The position numbers and the translations under genes were made by a program. A stretch of 30,620 nucleotides of DNA, taken from CAZUXY01 sp964624235 (GTDB lineage: Bacteria > Spirochaetota > UBA4802 > UBA5368). Under the pieces are notes generated by a model. It worked only from the letters and a program-made list of their open reading frames with translations. It was not told where the DNA came from and ran no database searches. The DNA lies in assembly GCA_964624235.1 (NCBI GenBank), contig CAZUXY010000054.1:1-30620 (forward strand), written 5' to 3'. Shown one piece after another: positions 1 to 8,787 of the stretch. Within the stretch, counting starts at the first letter, position 1. Each line of letters starts with the position of its first letter.

Positions 1-449
1 TGGTGGCCGACGAGATAGGCAAGCTGGCCGACCAGTCGGCGGCGAGCCTCAAGGAGGTCACGGGGCTGATCGACGACAGCAGCCGCGGCGTGGAAGAGAG
101 CAACAGTTCAAACCAAATGCTGGCGGGAGTGGTCGAGAAGATTTTCAGCGAGCTGGACACGCTCGACGACCGCATGGGCAGGCTCTTCGGACAGATTGAG
201 CAGCAGAACCGCATCAAGGCGGACCTCGAGGTAAACACCGAAAACCTCAAGGGGCGGTCGGAAGAGATGAACATGGCCGTGGCCGAACAGAAAGGGGCGC
301 TGGAGCAGGTGGTATCGGCCGTGACGCAGATCAACGACATCACCCAGTCCAACGCGGCATGCGCCGAGGAACTATCTTCCATCGCCCGCATGATCATGGA
401 GACGGCGAGAAACCTCACTTCCAGGGTGGCACAGGGACAGGTCGGCTGA
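1..449 (+). CDS. Methyl-accepting chemotaxis protein, C-terminal part (5' end outside window)
   Basis: The reading frame is open from the first base and ends at TGA 447-449. The visible part starts inside the MCP signalling hairpin (VVADEIGKLADQS) and runs through the descending coiled-coil helix to the C-terminus. It should be cytoplasmic and couple receptor state to CheW/CheA. Its nucleotide sequence is identical to the end of the gene at 2561-4126, shifted by 3677 bp. Under the crossover model proposed here, this is the original owner of that tail and its N-terminal half, not visible, may differ from gene B. No CheR-docking pentapeptide is seen at the end. The family is certain; the identity of the missing half is not. 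Confidence 0.9.
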   Translation, partial: VADEIGKLADQSAASLKEVTGLIDDSSRGVEESNSSNQMLAGVVEKIFSELDTLDDRMGRLFGQIEQQNRIKADLEVNTENLKGRSEEMNMAVAEQKGALEQVVSAVTQINDITQSNAACAEELSSIARMIMETARNLTSRVAQGQVG

Positions 450-685
450 AGCCGCGCGCTTTCGCGCCCTCTGCTCAAAGGTCCCGCCGCCGGGATCTAC
501 TCTCCGCAACCGGCCCGTATCCGCTCCAACGGGGGCGCGGCGCGGGGACGCGATAATGCCTGCCTGTAATGAGATCAGCCATTCATAAAGGCCCACCCCT
601 GCATCGGCGCGGGCGTGTTTGTGCCGTACATGCGGTGCATTTTCCTTCGAATGTACAAAAACCAGTATATAATAAAACTAAATAA

Positions 686-736
686 TTGTTGTCTTATTGA
701 AATAGTTGTACTTACGGTGACCTTTGCGGGTATATA
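686..736 (+). promoter_or_regulatory. Putative promoter region of MCP gene A, copy 1
   Basis: An AT-rich stretch upstream of gene A carries TTGTTGTC (686-693), TTGTAC (706-711) and, 19 bp on, TATATA (731-736). The same order (TTGTTGTC, TTGTTC, TATACA) occurs upstream of gene B with nearly equal spacing. That conservation between paralogues is the main support. The -35/-10 reading is inferred, and the 19-bp spacer is long for sigma-70. A second weak -10 candidate, TATAAT, lies at 668-673. Confidence 0.4.
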
Positions 737-780
737 CATTGTCGGGTAATAAAGAACCGCGTATGAACGGAGGTCCGCCG

Positions 781-2346
781 ATGCTCAGAACATTCCGTAC
801 AGGCATGATCAGGCGCTATGAAAAAGAAGATATACTGCTGCAGAGAAAAGCGGTGCTGCTGATGTACACCGACCTGTTTTTCATCACCGTATTGACCATG
901 ATCGCCCTGACCATGATGCTGCTCAGCATCGACCTTAATCAGAAGCTTTCAGTGCTGCTGATCGTCGGGATAGGGGTCATGGGAGGCCTGATAAGCCTGT
1001 TTTTGCTGCGGTACAAAAGCTACATGTCGGCTTCGGTAACGCTGATTATCATGATCTGTATTTTGTTCGGATTCGGGCTGGCCGGAAAATACTACCTTTC
1101 GCCCCATACGGGGTTCGGCATGTTCGTTTTCAGCAGCGCCGCCGTCGTGTTCACCGCGCTCTTCACCACGATAACGGTCACCACGCTGGTAGCGGTCCTC
1201 CTGGCGGGCTACGGCACCGTGTATTACTTCATGGTCGCGGGGACGCTTCAGGGAATCCATGCTGAGTCCATTCAGAACGTGTTCGTCGACTGGTTCTTCG
1301 CCCTGGTGCTCACGTACTTTTTCTCGGTCATGATCATTAAGACCATGACCTCGGTGCTCGCGCTGGTGAGCGAGGAGTCGGACCGCAACCGCTCCCAGTA
1401 CGAACTGATCAGGTCCCTTTTCCAGACCTGCGCCGCCACGTCCGAACGGCTTTCGTTCTCCTCAGAGGAGATGTCAGGGGCCAGCGAGCGTCTTTCCTCC
1501 GACGCCCAGGGACAGGCCGCTTCGCTCGAGGAGATAACCTCCACCCTCACGGAACTCAACGCCCATTTCGCGAACATCGAACAGAATACCGTGGATTCCT
1601 TCGGGGTATTGAAGGGACACCTGGAGCACTTCGGGACCCTTTCAGGACTTATCAACGGGCTCAAAGACGTGACCACGGAGGTGGCGGGCACCTATGCCCG
1701 CATCCGGGGGCATATCGATGAGGCGAAGACCAGTTTAAAGAAAACGGCCGCGAGCAACGCCATGATGGTGGAGAACACAGGCAAGGTAAACGAGATCGCG
1801 GTCCTCATAGGGGATTTCTTCGAGCGCATCAACCTGCTTTCCCTCAACGCGTCGATCGAGGCCGCCAGGGCGGGCGACGCGGGCAGGGGGTTCGCCGTGG
1901 TGGCCGACGAGATAGGCAAGCTGGCCGACCAGTCGGCGGCGAACCTCAAGGAGGTCACGGATCTGATCGATGACAGCAGCCGCGGGGTGGAGGAAAGCGA
2001 CAAATCCAACCGTATGCTGGCGGGTGTGGTGGAGCGGATTTTCGGCGAGCTCGACACCCTGGATGACCGCATGGGCAGACTCTTCGGTCAGATAGAACAG
2101 CAGAACCTGCTCAAAACCGATCTGGAGGGAAACACCGAGAACCTGAAGGGGCAGTCAGAGGAAACGAACGCCGCGCTGGCCGAACAGAAGAACGCGCTCG
2201 ATCAGGTTGCGTCGGCGGTTATCCATATCAACGAAATCACCCAGTCGAACGCGTCGTACGCCGAGGAACTGTCGAGCACTTCCCGTATGATCCAGGTATT
2301 GGCGAAAGAGCTCGCAGCCCGGGTGGCGCAGGGGCAGGAGGACTGA
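781..2346 (+). CDS. Methyl-accepting chemotaxis protein A, copy 1
   Basis: Chemoreceptor of 521 residues. I take ATG 781 as the start because GGAGGT (769-774) sits 6 nt upstream; a TTG 57 nt earlier has no such site. Six hydrophobic helices (about residues 24-47, 55-75, 82-103, 111-132, 132-152 and 166-190) form a compact membrane domain with almost no periplasmic loop, so any signal is probably sensed in or at the membrane. No HAMP domain is evident. A long coiled coil follows, with the CheA/CheW-contact hairpin around residues 345-385 (LLSLNASIEAARAG, GRGFAVVADEIGKLADQS). The protein is identical to the copy at 4458-6023. The ligand is unknown. Confidence 0.93.
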   Translation: MLRTFRTGMIRRYEKEDILLQRKAVLLMYTDLFFITVLTMIALTMMLLSIDLNQKLSVLLIVGIGVMGGLISLFLLRYKSYMSASVTLIIMICILFGFGLAGKYYLSPHTGFGMFVFSSAAVVFTALFTTITVTTLVAVLLAGYGTVYYFMVAGTLQGIHAESIQNVFVDWFFALVLTYFFSVMIIKTMTSVLALVSEESDRNRSQYELIRSLFQTCAATSERLSFSSEEMSGASERLSSDAQGQAASLEEITSTLTELNAHFANIEQNTVDSFGVLKGHLEHFGTLSGLINGLKDVTTEVAGTYARIRGHIDEAKTSLKKTAASNAMMVENTGKVNEIAVLIGDFFERINLLSLNASIEAARAGDAGRGFAVVADEIGKLADQSAANLKEVTDLIDDSSRGVEESDKSNRMLAGVVERIFGELDTLDDRMGRLFGQIEQQNLLKTDLEGNTENLKGQSEETNAALAEQKNALDQVASAVIHINEITQSNASYAEELSSTSRMIQVLAKELAARVAQGQED

Positions 2347-2471
2347 GGCGGCGCCTCGGCCCCGGTTCCCTTCCGCCGGCCATGTCGCGCAGACGATGAC
2401 CGAAACCGTACCGCGGCCGGCGTACGGCGTCCCGCGATTCCTTCCGGCTGCACATAACAAAAAAAATATAT

Positions 2472-2529
2472 TTGTTGTCATATAAAAAAATTGTTCATAT
2501 GGTGGTCTCCGCCGATATACACTATCGGC
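2472..2529 (+). promoter_or_regulatory. Putative promoter of MCP gene B with 7-bp inverted repeat, copy 1
   Basis: TTGTTGTC (2472-2479), TTGTTC (2491-2496) and TATACA (2516-2521) mirror the arrangement upstream of gene A. The -10 candidate lies inside a perfect inverted repeat, GCCGATA-TACAC-TATCGGC (2511-2529), which has the position and form of an operator. The repeat is absent upstream of gene A. Promoter strength and the binding protein are unknown. Confidence 0.4.
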
Positions 2530-2560
2530 TGTGAAGAAACAGCATAAACGGAGGTCTGCC

Positions 2561-4126
2561 ATGATCGGTGCATTGAGCCGCAGTATCAGGACGCGTTACG
2601 GCAATGAGGACGCCCTTATACAGAAAAAGGCGGTACTTCTGTTTTATATGAACGTTTTTCTTATCGGGATCATGATCGCGATTCCCGTGACCATGGTTTT
2701 TCTTCCCATAGACCAGAACCAGAAAATGTCGGCCGTGTACGCCGCCGTTGTGTGCATAACCGGCGGTGTCATAAGCCTCCTGGTGCTCAGGTATGGCAGC
2801 TACAACGCCGGGGCCGCGGTCCTTGTAATCGTAGTCGCCGTCTCGGCAGGCGGCGCGCTGGTGAGCAAATACCTGCTCTCCCCCCATACCGGCTTCGGCA
2901 TCCCCATATTTTATAACGCGGCCGTCGTGTTCACCGCGCTGTTCGGCACGCTCAGGGCGACGACCATGATGACAGCGCTCCTGGCGGGGTACAACACCGC
3001 CTTCTACCTCATGGTGAGGGGCAGATTCGAGGGGCTCTACGCGGAGACCATGCAGAACGTCTTCGTGGACGGTATCTTCGCGCTCGGGTTGACGTATTTT
3101 CTCACGGTGCTTATCATCAAGACCATGTCGGCGGTGATCGCGCTGGTGCGCGAGGAGTCAGAGCGCAGCCGCTCCCAGTACGAATTGATCAAATCCATGT
3201 TCCATGCCTGCGGGGAGGCTTCGGAGCACCTTTCGCATTCCTCGGAAGAGATGTCCGGGGCCAGCGAACGCCTTTCCCTGGACGCCCAGGGACAGGCCGC
3301 GTCGCTTGAAGAGATCAGCTCCACCCTCACGGAACTCAACTCACATTTTTCGAATATCGAGCAGAGCACCGTGGACTCCTTCAGGGTGCTGATGGGACAC
3401 CTGGAGCATTTCAGTTCCCTTTCGAACCTCATCAGCGGGCTCAGGGAAATCACCACCGAGGTCGTCGATACCTATGGCCGTATCAGGGCATACATCGAAG
3501 AGGCGAAGACCAGTTTAAAGAAGACGGCCGCGAGCAATGCCATGATGGTGGAGAACACGGGCAAAGTGAACGAGATCGCGGTCCTCATAGGGGATTTCTT
3601 CGAGCGCATCAACCTGCTTTCCCTCAACGCGTCGATCGAGGCCGCCAGGGCGGGCGACGCGGGCAGGGGGTTCGCCGTGGTGGCCGACGAGATAGGCAAG
3701 CTGGCCGACCAGTCGGCGGCGAGCCTCAAGGAGGTCACGGGGCTGATCGACGACAGCAGCCGCGGCGTGGAAGAGAGCAACAGTTCAAACCAAATGCTGG
3801 CGGGAGTGGTCGAGAAGATTTTCAGCGAGCTGGACACGCTCGACGACCGCATGGGCAGGCTCTTCGGACAGATTGAGCAGCAGAACCGCATCAAGGCGGA
3901 CCTCGAGGTAAACACCGAAAACCTCAAGGGGCGGTCGGAAGAGATGAACATGGCCGTGGCCGAACAGAAAGGGGCGCTGGAGCAGGTGGTATCGGCCGTG
4001 ACGCAGATCAACGACATCACCCAGTCCAACGCGGCATGCGCCGAGGAACTATCTTCCATCGCCCGCATGATCATGGAGACGGCGAGAAACCTCACTTCCA
4101 GGGTGGCACAGGGACAGGTCGGCTGA
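2561..4126 (+). CDS. Methyl-accepting chemotaxis protein B with exchanged C-terminal tail
   Basis: Chemoreceptor of 521 residues; ATG 2561 is preceded by GGAGGT (2550-2555), 5 nt away. It has the same plan as gene A: six membrane helices, no HAMP, coiled coil and conserved hairpin. It is identical to the gene at 6238-7803 up to base 3732, then carries the tail also seen at 1-449 (GLIDDSSRGVEESN onward) rather than that of the last copy (DLIENSNRGVREN). I infer a hybrid: B sensor half joined to the tail of the upstream receptor by crossing-over in the hairpin. It should still be functional, since the hairpin is unbroken and the length is unchanged. Confidence 0.92.
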   Translation: MIGALSRSIRTRYGNEDALIQKKAVLLFYMNVFLIGIMIAIPVTMVFLPIDQNQKMSAVYAAVVCITGGVISLLVLRYGSYNAGAAVLVIVVAVSAGGALVSKYLLSPHTGFGIPIFYNAAVVFTALFGTLRATTMMTALLAGYNTAFYLMVRGRFEGLYAETMQNVFVDGIFALGLTYFLTVLIIKTMSAVIALVREESERSRSQYELIKSMFHACGEASEHLSHSSEEMSGASERLSLDAQGQAASLEEISSTLTELNSHFSNIEQSTVDSFRVLMGHLEHFSSLSNLISGLREITTEVVDTYGRIRAYIEEAKTSLKKTAASNAMMVENTGKVNEIAVLIGDFFERINLLSLNASIEAARAGDAGRGFAVVADEIGKLADQSAASLKEVTGLIDDSSRGVEESNSSNQMLAGVVEKIFSELDTLDDRMGRLFGQIEQQNRIKADLEVNTENLKGRSEEMNMAVAEQKGALEQVVSAVTQINDITQSNAACAEELSSIARMIMETARNLTSRVAQGQVG

Positions 4127-4362
4127 AGCCGCGCGCTTTCGCGCCCTCTGCTCAAAGGTCCCGCCGCCGGGATCTACTCTCCGCAACCGGCCCGTATCCG
4201 CTCCAACGGGGGCGCGGCGCGGGGACGCGATAATGCCTGCCTGTAATGAGATCAGCCATTCATAAAGGCCCACCCCTGCATCGGCGCGGGCGTGTTTGTG
4301 CCGTACATGCGGTGCATTTTCCTTCGAATGTACAAAAACCAGTATATAATAAAACTAAATAA

Positions 4363-4413
4363 TTGTTGTCTTATTGAAATAGTTGTACTTACGGTGACCT
4401 TTGCGGGTATATA
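4363..4413 (+). promoter_or_regulatory. Putative promoter region of MCP gene A, copy 2
   Basis: Exact copy of the element at 686-736, shifted by 3677 bp: TTGTTGTC, then TTGTAC, then TATATA. The support and caveats are those given for the first copy. Confidence 0.4.
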
Positions 4414-4457
4414 CATTGTCGGGTAATAAAGAACCGCGTATGAACGGAGGTCCGCCG

Positions 4458-6023
4458 ATGCTCAGAACATTCCGTACAGGCATGATCAGGCGCTATGAAA
4501 AAGAAGATATACTGCTGCAGAGAAAAGCGGTGCTGCTGATGTACACCGACCTGTTTTTCATCACCGTATTGACCATGATCGCCCTGACCATGATGCTGCT
4601 CAGCATCGACCTTAATCAGAAGCTTTCAGTGCTGCTGATCGTCGGGATAGGGGTCATGGGAGGCCTGATAAGCCTGTTTTTGCTGCGGTACAAAAGCTAC
4701 ATGTCGGCTTCGGTAACGCTGATTATCATGATCTGTATTTTGTTCGGATTCGGGCTGGCCGGAAAATACTACCTTTCGCCCCATACGGGGTTCGGCATGT
4801 TCGTTTTCAGCAGCGCCGCCGTCGTGTTCACCGCGCTCTTCACCACGATAACGGTCACCACGCTGGTAGCGGTCCTCCTGGCGGGCTACGGCACCGTGTA
4901 TTACTTCATGGTCGCGGGGACGCTTCAGGGAATCCATGCTGAGTCCATTCAGAACGTGTTCGTCGACTGGTTCTTCGCCCTGGTGCTCACGTACTTTTTC
5001 TCGGTCATGATCATTAAGACCATGACCTCGGTGCTCGCGCTGGTGAGCGAGGAGTCGGACCGCAACCGCTCCCAGTACGAACTGATCAGGTCCCTTTTCC
5101 AGACCTGCGCCGCCACGTCCGAACGGCTTTCGTTCTCCTCAGAGGAGATGTCAGGGGCCAGCGAGCGTCTTTCCTCCGACGCCCAGGGACAGGCCGCTTC
5201 GCTCGAGGAGATAACCTCCACCCTCACGGAACTCAACGCCCATTTCGCGAACATCGAACAGAATACCGTGGATTCCTTCGGGGTATTGAAGGGACACCTG
5301 GAGCACTTCGGGACCCTTTCAGGACTTATCAACGGGCTCAAAGACGTGACCACGGAGGTGGCGGGCACCTATGCCCGCATCCGGGGGCATATCGATGAGG
5401 CGAAGACCAGTTTAAAGAAAACGGCCGCGAGCAACGCCATGATGGTGGAGAACACAGGCAAGGTAAACGAGATCGCGGTCCTCATAGGGGATTTCTTCGA
5501 GCGCATCAACCTGCTTTCCCTCAACGCGTCGATCGAGGCCGCCAGGGCGGGCGACGCGGGCAGGGGGTTCGCCGTGGTGGCCGACGAGATAGGCAAGCTG
5601 GCCGACCAGTCGGCGGCGAACCTCAAGGAGGTCACGGATCTGATCGATGACAGCAGCCGCGGGGTGGAGGAAAGCGACAAATCCAACCGTATGCTGGCGG
5701 GTGTGGTGGAGCGGATTTTCGGCGAGCTCGACACCCTGGATGACCGCATGGGCAGACTCTTCGGTCAGATAGAACAGCAGAACCTGCTCAAAACCGATCT
5801 GGAGGGAAACACCGAGAACCTGAAGGGGCAGTCAGAGGAAACGAACGCCGCGCTGGCCGAACAGAAGAACGCGCTCGATCAGGTTGCGTCGGCGGTTATC
5901 CATATCAACGAAATCACCCAGTCGAACGCGTCGTACGCCGAGGAACTGTCGAGCACTTCCCGTATGATCCAGGTATTGGCGAAAGAGCTCGCAGCCCGGG
6001 TGGCGCAGGGGCAGGAGGACTGA
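4458..6023 (+). CDS. Methyl-accepting chemotaxis protein A, copy 2
   Basis: Identical in its protein, and as far as I can read in its DNA, to 781-2346, including the ribosome binding site GGAGGT 6 nt before ATG 4458. Encodes 521 residues with six membrane helices and the cytoplasmic signalling hairpin. Genes A and B share a 154-bp stretch of identical DNA across the hairpin (1789-1942 in copy 1), more than protein conservation requires, which suggests gene conversion between the paralogues. A second copy can raise receptor dosage but adds no new specificity. Confidence 0.93.
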   Translation: MLRTFRTGMIRRYEKEDILLQRKAVLLMYTDLFFITVLTMIALTMMLLSIDLNQKLSVLLIVGIGVMGGLISLFLLRYKSYMSASVTLIIMICILFGFGLAGKYYLSPHTGFGMFVFSSAAVVFTALFTTITVTTLVAVLLAGYGTVYYFMVAGTLQGIHAESIQNVFVDWFFALVLTYFFSVMIIKTMTSVLALVSEESDRNRSQYELIRSLFQTCAATSERLSFSSEEMSGASERLSSDAQGQAASLEEITSTLTELNAHFANIEQNTVDSFGVLKGHLEHFGTLSGLINGLKDVTTEVAGTYARIRGHIDEAKTSLKKTAASNAMMVENTGKVNEIAVLIGDFFERINLLSLNASIEAARAGDAGRGFAVVADEIGKLADQSAANLKEVTDLIDDSSRGVEESDKSNRMLAGVVERIFGELDTLDDRMGRLFGQIEQQNLLKTDLEGNTENLKGQSEETNAALAEQKNALDQVASAVIHINEITQSNASYAEELSSTSRMIQVLAKELAARVAQGQED

Positions 6024-6148
6024 GGCGGCGCCTCGGCCCCGGTTCCCTTCCGCCGGCCATGTCGCGCAGACGATGACCGAAACCGTACCGCGGCCGGCGT
6101 ACGGCGTCCCGCGATTCCTTCCGGCTGCACATAACAAAAAAAATATAT

Positions 6149-6206
6149 TTGTTGTCATATAAAAAAATTGTTCATATGGTGGTCTCCGCCGATATACACT
6201 ATCGGC
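6149..6206 (+). promoter_or_regulatory. Putative promoter of MCP gene B with 7-bp inverted repeat, copy 2
   Basis: Exact copy of the element at 2472-2529. The inverted repeat GCCGATA-TACAC-TATCGGC lies at 6188-6206. Confidence 0.4.
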
Positions 6207-6237
6207 TGTGAAGAAACAGCATAAACGGAGGTCTGCC

Positions 6238-7803
6238 ATGATCGGTGCATTGAGCCGCAGTATCAGGACGCGTTACGGCAATGAGGACGCCCTTATACAG
6301 AAAAAGGCGGTACTTCTGTTTTATATGAACGTTTTTCTTATCGGGATCATGATCGCGATTCCCGTGACCATGGTTTTTCTTCCCATAGACCAGAACCAGA
6401 AAATGTCGGCCGTGTACGCCGCCGTTGTGTGCATAACCGGCGGTGTCATAAGCCTCCTGGTGCTCAGGTATGGCAGCTACAACGCCGGGGCCGCGGTCCT
6501 TGTAATCGTAGTCGCCGTCTCGGCAGGCGGCGCGCTGGTGAGCAAATACCTGCTCTCCCCCCATACCGGCTTCGGCATCCCCATATTTTATAACGCGGCC
6601 GTCGTGTTCACCGCGCTGTTCGGCACGCTCAGGGCGACGACCATGATGACAGCGCTCCTGGCGGGGTACAACACCGCCTTCTACCTCATGGTGAGGGGCA
6701 GATTCGAGGGGCTCTACGCGGAGACCATGCAGAACGTCTTCGTGGACGGTATCTTCGCGCTCGGGTTGACGTATTTTCTCACGGTGCTTATCATCAAGAC
6801 CATGTCGGCGGTGATCGCGCTGGTGCGCGAGGAGTCAGAGCGCAGCCGCTCCCAGTACGAATTGATCAAATCCATGTTCCATGCCTGCGGGGAGGCTTCG
6901 GAGCACCTTTCGCATTCCTCGGAAGAGATGTCCGGGGCCAGCGAACGCCTTTCCCTGGACGCCCAGGGACAGGCCGCGTCGCTTGAAGAGATCAGCTCCA
7001 CCCTCACGGAACTCAACTCACATTTTTCGAATATCGAGCAGAGCACCGTGGACTCCTTCAGGGTGCTGATGGGACACCTGGAGCATTTCAGTTCCCTTTC
7101 GAACCTCATCAGCGGGCTCAGGGAAATCACCACCGAGGTCGTCGATACCTATGGCCGTATCAGGGCATACATCGAAGAGGCGAAGACCAGTTTAAAGAAG
7201 ACGGCCGCGAGCAATGCCATGATGGTGGAGAACACGGGCAAAGTGAACGAGATCGCGGTCCTCATAGGGGATTTCTTCGAGCGCATCAACCTGCTTTCCC
7301 TCAACGCGTCGATCGAGGCCGCCAGGGCGGGCGACGCGGGCAGGGGGTTCGCCGTGGTGGCCGACGAGATAGGCAAGCTGGCCGACCAGTCGGCGGCGAG
7401 CCTCAAGGAAGTGACCGATCTGATCGAGAACAGTAACCGCGGGGTGCGGGAAAACAACGAAACAAACCGTATGCTGGCCGTGGTGGTAGAGCGTATATTC
7501 AACGAGATGGGCACCCTTGAGGAGCGCATGGAAACCCTGTACTGGCGTATCGATGAGCAGAAACGCGTGAAAGAAGATTTGGAAAACAACACCGAACTCT
7601 TAAAAAAGCGCTCTGAAGAAATAACCTGCGCGACGGCCGAACAGAAAAACGCGCTGGAACAGGTGGCCTCTTCCATAAACGCCATAAACGACTTCACCCA
7701 GTCCAATGCCTCGTACGCCGAAGAGCTCTCTTCCATAGCCCGCATGATAATGGAGACGGCGAAGAACCTCACTTCCCAGGTTGCCCGGGGGCAGGAGGGG
7801 TAA
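6238..7803 (+). CDS. Methyl-accepting chemotaxis protein B, last copy with its own tail
   Basis: Chemoreceptor of 521 residues starting at ATG 6238 behind GGAGGT. It is identical to 2561-4126 up to base 7409, then has a distinct descending helix (DLIENSNRGVREN ... TLYWRIDEQKR) and C-terminus. Being the outermost copy, it most likely keeps the ancestral B gene, with the copy at 2561 the recombinant. Its tail differs from both other tails in the adaptation-helix region, so methylation sites may differ between receptors. It ends the chemoreceptor array; the next gene is convergent. Confidence 0.93.
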   Translation: MIGALSRSIRTRYGNEDALIQKKAVLLFYMNVFLIGIMIAIPVTMVFLPIDQNQKMSAVYAAVVCITGGVISLLVLRYGSYNAGAAVLVIVVAVSAGGALVSKYLLSPHTGFGIPIFYNAAVVFTALFGTLRATTMMTALLAGYNTAFYLMVRGRFEGLYAETMQNVFVDGIFALGLTYFLTVLIIKTMSAVIALVREESERSRSQYELIKSMFHACGEASEHLSHSSEEMSGASERLSLDAQGQAASLEEISSTLTELNSHFSNIEQSTVDSFRVLMGHLEHFSSLSNLISGLREITTEVVDTYGRIRAYIEEAKTSLKKTAASNAMMVENTGKVNEIAVLIGDFFERINLLSLNASIEAARAGDAGRGFAVVADEIGKLADQSAASLKEVTDLIENSNRGVRENNETNRMLAVVVERIFNEMGTLEERMETLYWRIDEQKRVKEDLENNTELLKKRSEEITCATAEQKNALEQVASSINAINDFTQSNASYAEELSSIARMIMETAKNLTSQVARGQEG

Positions 7804-7805
7804 GG

Positions 7806-7855
7806 CGGCGGGTCGGCATCCGGGAACGGGTGGCCGGGGTGGATCAAACCCGCCG
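7806..7855. terminator. Possible bidirectional terminator between convergent genes
   Basis: CGGCGGGT (7806-7813) pairs perfectly with ACCCGCCG (7848-7855) across a 34-nt loop in the 73-nt gap between the MCP array and the convergent lipoprotein gene. There is no T-run, so the call rests mainly on position. Confidence 0.3.
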
Positions 7856-7876
7856 TCTCATTGCCCGGAAGGGGTA

Positions 7877-8542
7877 TCAGCGGAATATGGCGCCCCTCTT
7901 TTCGATCAGCTCGCTGTTGAGGGTCTCGAGGCAGATGTACAGGCTCTCCTCGCCCGCGGCCTGGAGCTTGTTGTACGACGCCTGCTGGGCGTATCCCTTG
8001 AACGCCCCGAACAGCAGGCCCGCCGTCCAGCCCCTGGGATTTGCCCTGGCGGATTTGGAGCTTATGACCTTACGCCACAATAGCGCCCCGTTCCCCCGCT
8101 TCACGCTGCAGCGCAGGTGCAGGTCCACCTTCTTCTCGGACATGAGAAACCGGCCCACATCCATGCTGCTGGCCGGATCGATCTCAAGCTCTACGTAGTA
8201 GGCCTTCCCCTGTCCGGGCGCATCCAGGGCATCCACCCTGGTGAAGGCCTTCGAAAGGGAGCTCACCCCGTTCGGCAGAAGGACCGATCCCACGGCGAGC
8301 TGCCGGTATTCGTCGGTTTTCCCGAACGGGGAGACCAGCTGGTGCCTGATGACCTGCTCCCGCGTCTGCCTGCTTACATACAGGCCGATGGAAAGGGGAA
8401 TTTTCGGGCTGCGGTCCGAAAAGGTCAGGTTCGGCCGCATGGGCACGGTATGGACCTTCTGCCTGCCGGCGCAGCCCGCCGACACGAGAATAACCGCAAT
8501 GATTGAAACGGCGACACACGTGATACCGAAGGCTTTTTTCAT
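7877..8542 (-). CDS. Lipoprotein of unknown function
   Basis: Predicted 221-residue lipoprotein. The start at 8542 is chosen because a GGAGGG site lies just upstream (minus strand), ahead of a basic n-region (MKKAFG), a hydrophobic stretch and a lipobox ending SAGC; earlier in-frame starts lack these. The mature part is a single globular region with scattered beta-type segments (KIPLSIGLYVSR, AYYVELEIDP, VDLHLRCSVK) and no motif I can name. It resembles small outer-membrane-associated lipoproteins in general composition only. It is transcribed alone, convergent with the MCP array, and a palindromic GTAC motif lies about 80 nt upstream. No function is assigned. Confidence 0.8.
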   Translation of the reverse strand: MKKAFGITCVAVSIIAVILVSAGCAGRQKVHTVPMRPNLTFSDRSPKIPLSIGLYVSRQTREQVIRHQLVSPFGKTDEYRQLAVGSVLLPNGVSSLSKAFTRVDALDAPGQGKAYYVELEIDPASSMDVGRFLMSEKKVDLHLRCSVKRGNGALLWRKVISSKSARANPRGWTAGLLFGAFKGYAQQASYNKLQAAGEESLYICLETLNSELIEKRGAIFR

Positions 8543-8618
8543 GATCTCCCTCCTTGCAAATATGTCCATGGGTAAAATAAACCCTGTCTGTATACCACGG
8601 TGTGTCCCGGAAAACATC

Positions 8619-8630
8619 GTACTAAAGTAC
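8619..8630. promoter_or_regulatory. Operator-like motif GTACTAAAGTAC
   Basis: GTACT and AGTAC arms flank AA, 77-88 nt upstream of the lipoprotein start at 8542. A close relative, GTACCAAGGTAC, lies at 14127-14138 upstream of another lipoprotein gene. The shared form is GTACYAARGTAC. A role as a binding site is inferred. Confidence 0.3.
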
Positions 8631-8732
8631 TAGAGCATGCACGAGAGGGTTTATTGTGATAACTGCACGGCACCACGACAACCCCGGAATGGGTCCATTA
8701 TTCTCAGAGGATGTTCGCGGGGAATATTAATG

Positions 8733-8763
8733 AAAAAGGCCCGGCTTTTTATGGCCGGGCCTT
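8733..8763 (-). terminator. Rho-independent terminator of the first csp gene
   Basis: On the minus strand a GC-rich stem (AAGGCCCGGC with GCCGGGCCTT) closes an 8-nt loop and is followed by TTTTT. It lies 25 nt past the stop codon of the cold-shock gene. Confidence 0.88.
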
Positions 8764-8787
8764 GAATGTTCAAAATGATCCAAACGG

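Larger units (their letters stand above)
1..7409 (+). repeat. Tandem duplication, 3677-bp unit, identical over 3732 bp
   Basis: Bases 1-3732 match 3678-7409 without a difference that I could find. Each unit holds gene A, the A-B intergenic region, gene B and the B-A intergenic region. The first mismatch is at 3733 versus 7410, inside the hairpin-coding part of gene B, after which the last B copy has a different tail. The unit boundary therefore lies inside a conserved coding segment shared by the paralogues, which fits unequal homologous recombination. The left boundary is outside the window. The lack of drift means the duplication is very recent, is kept uniform by gene conversion, or comes from mis-assembly. 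Confidence 0.9.

Noticed and set aside
2511..2518. GCCGATAT as a sigma-28 (flagellar) -10 element upstream of MCP gene B
   Set aside because: No TAAA-type -35 at the required 15-bp distance, and gene A lacks the element.
3472..4155. Long antisense open frames across the MCP genes
   Set aside because: They mirror the coding frame of GC-rich MCP genes, have Ser-rich translations with no family features, and recur identically in each copy.
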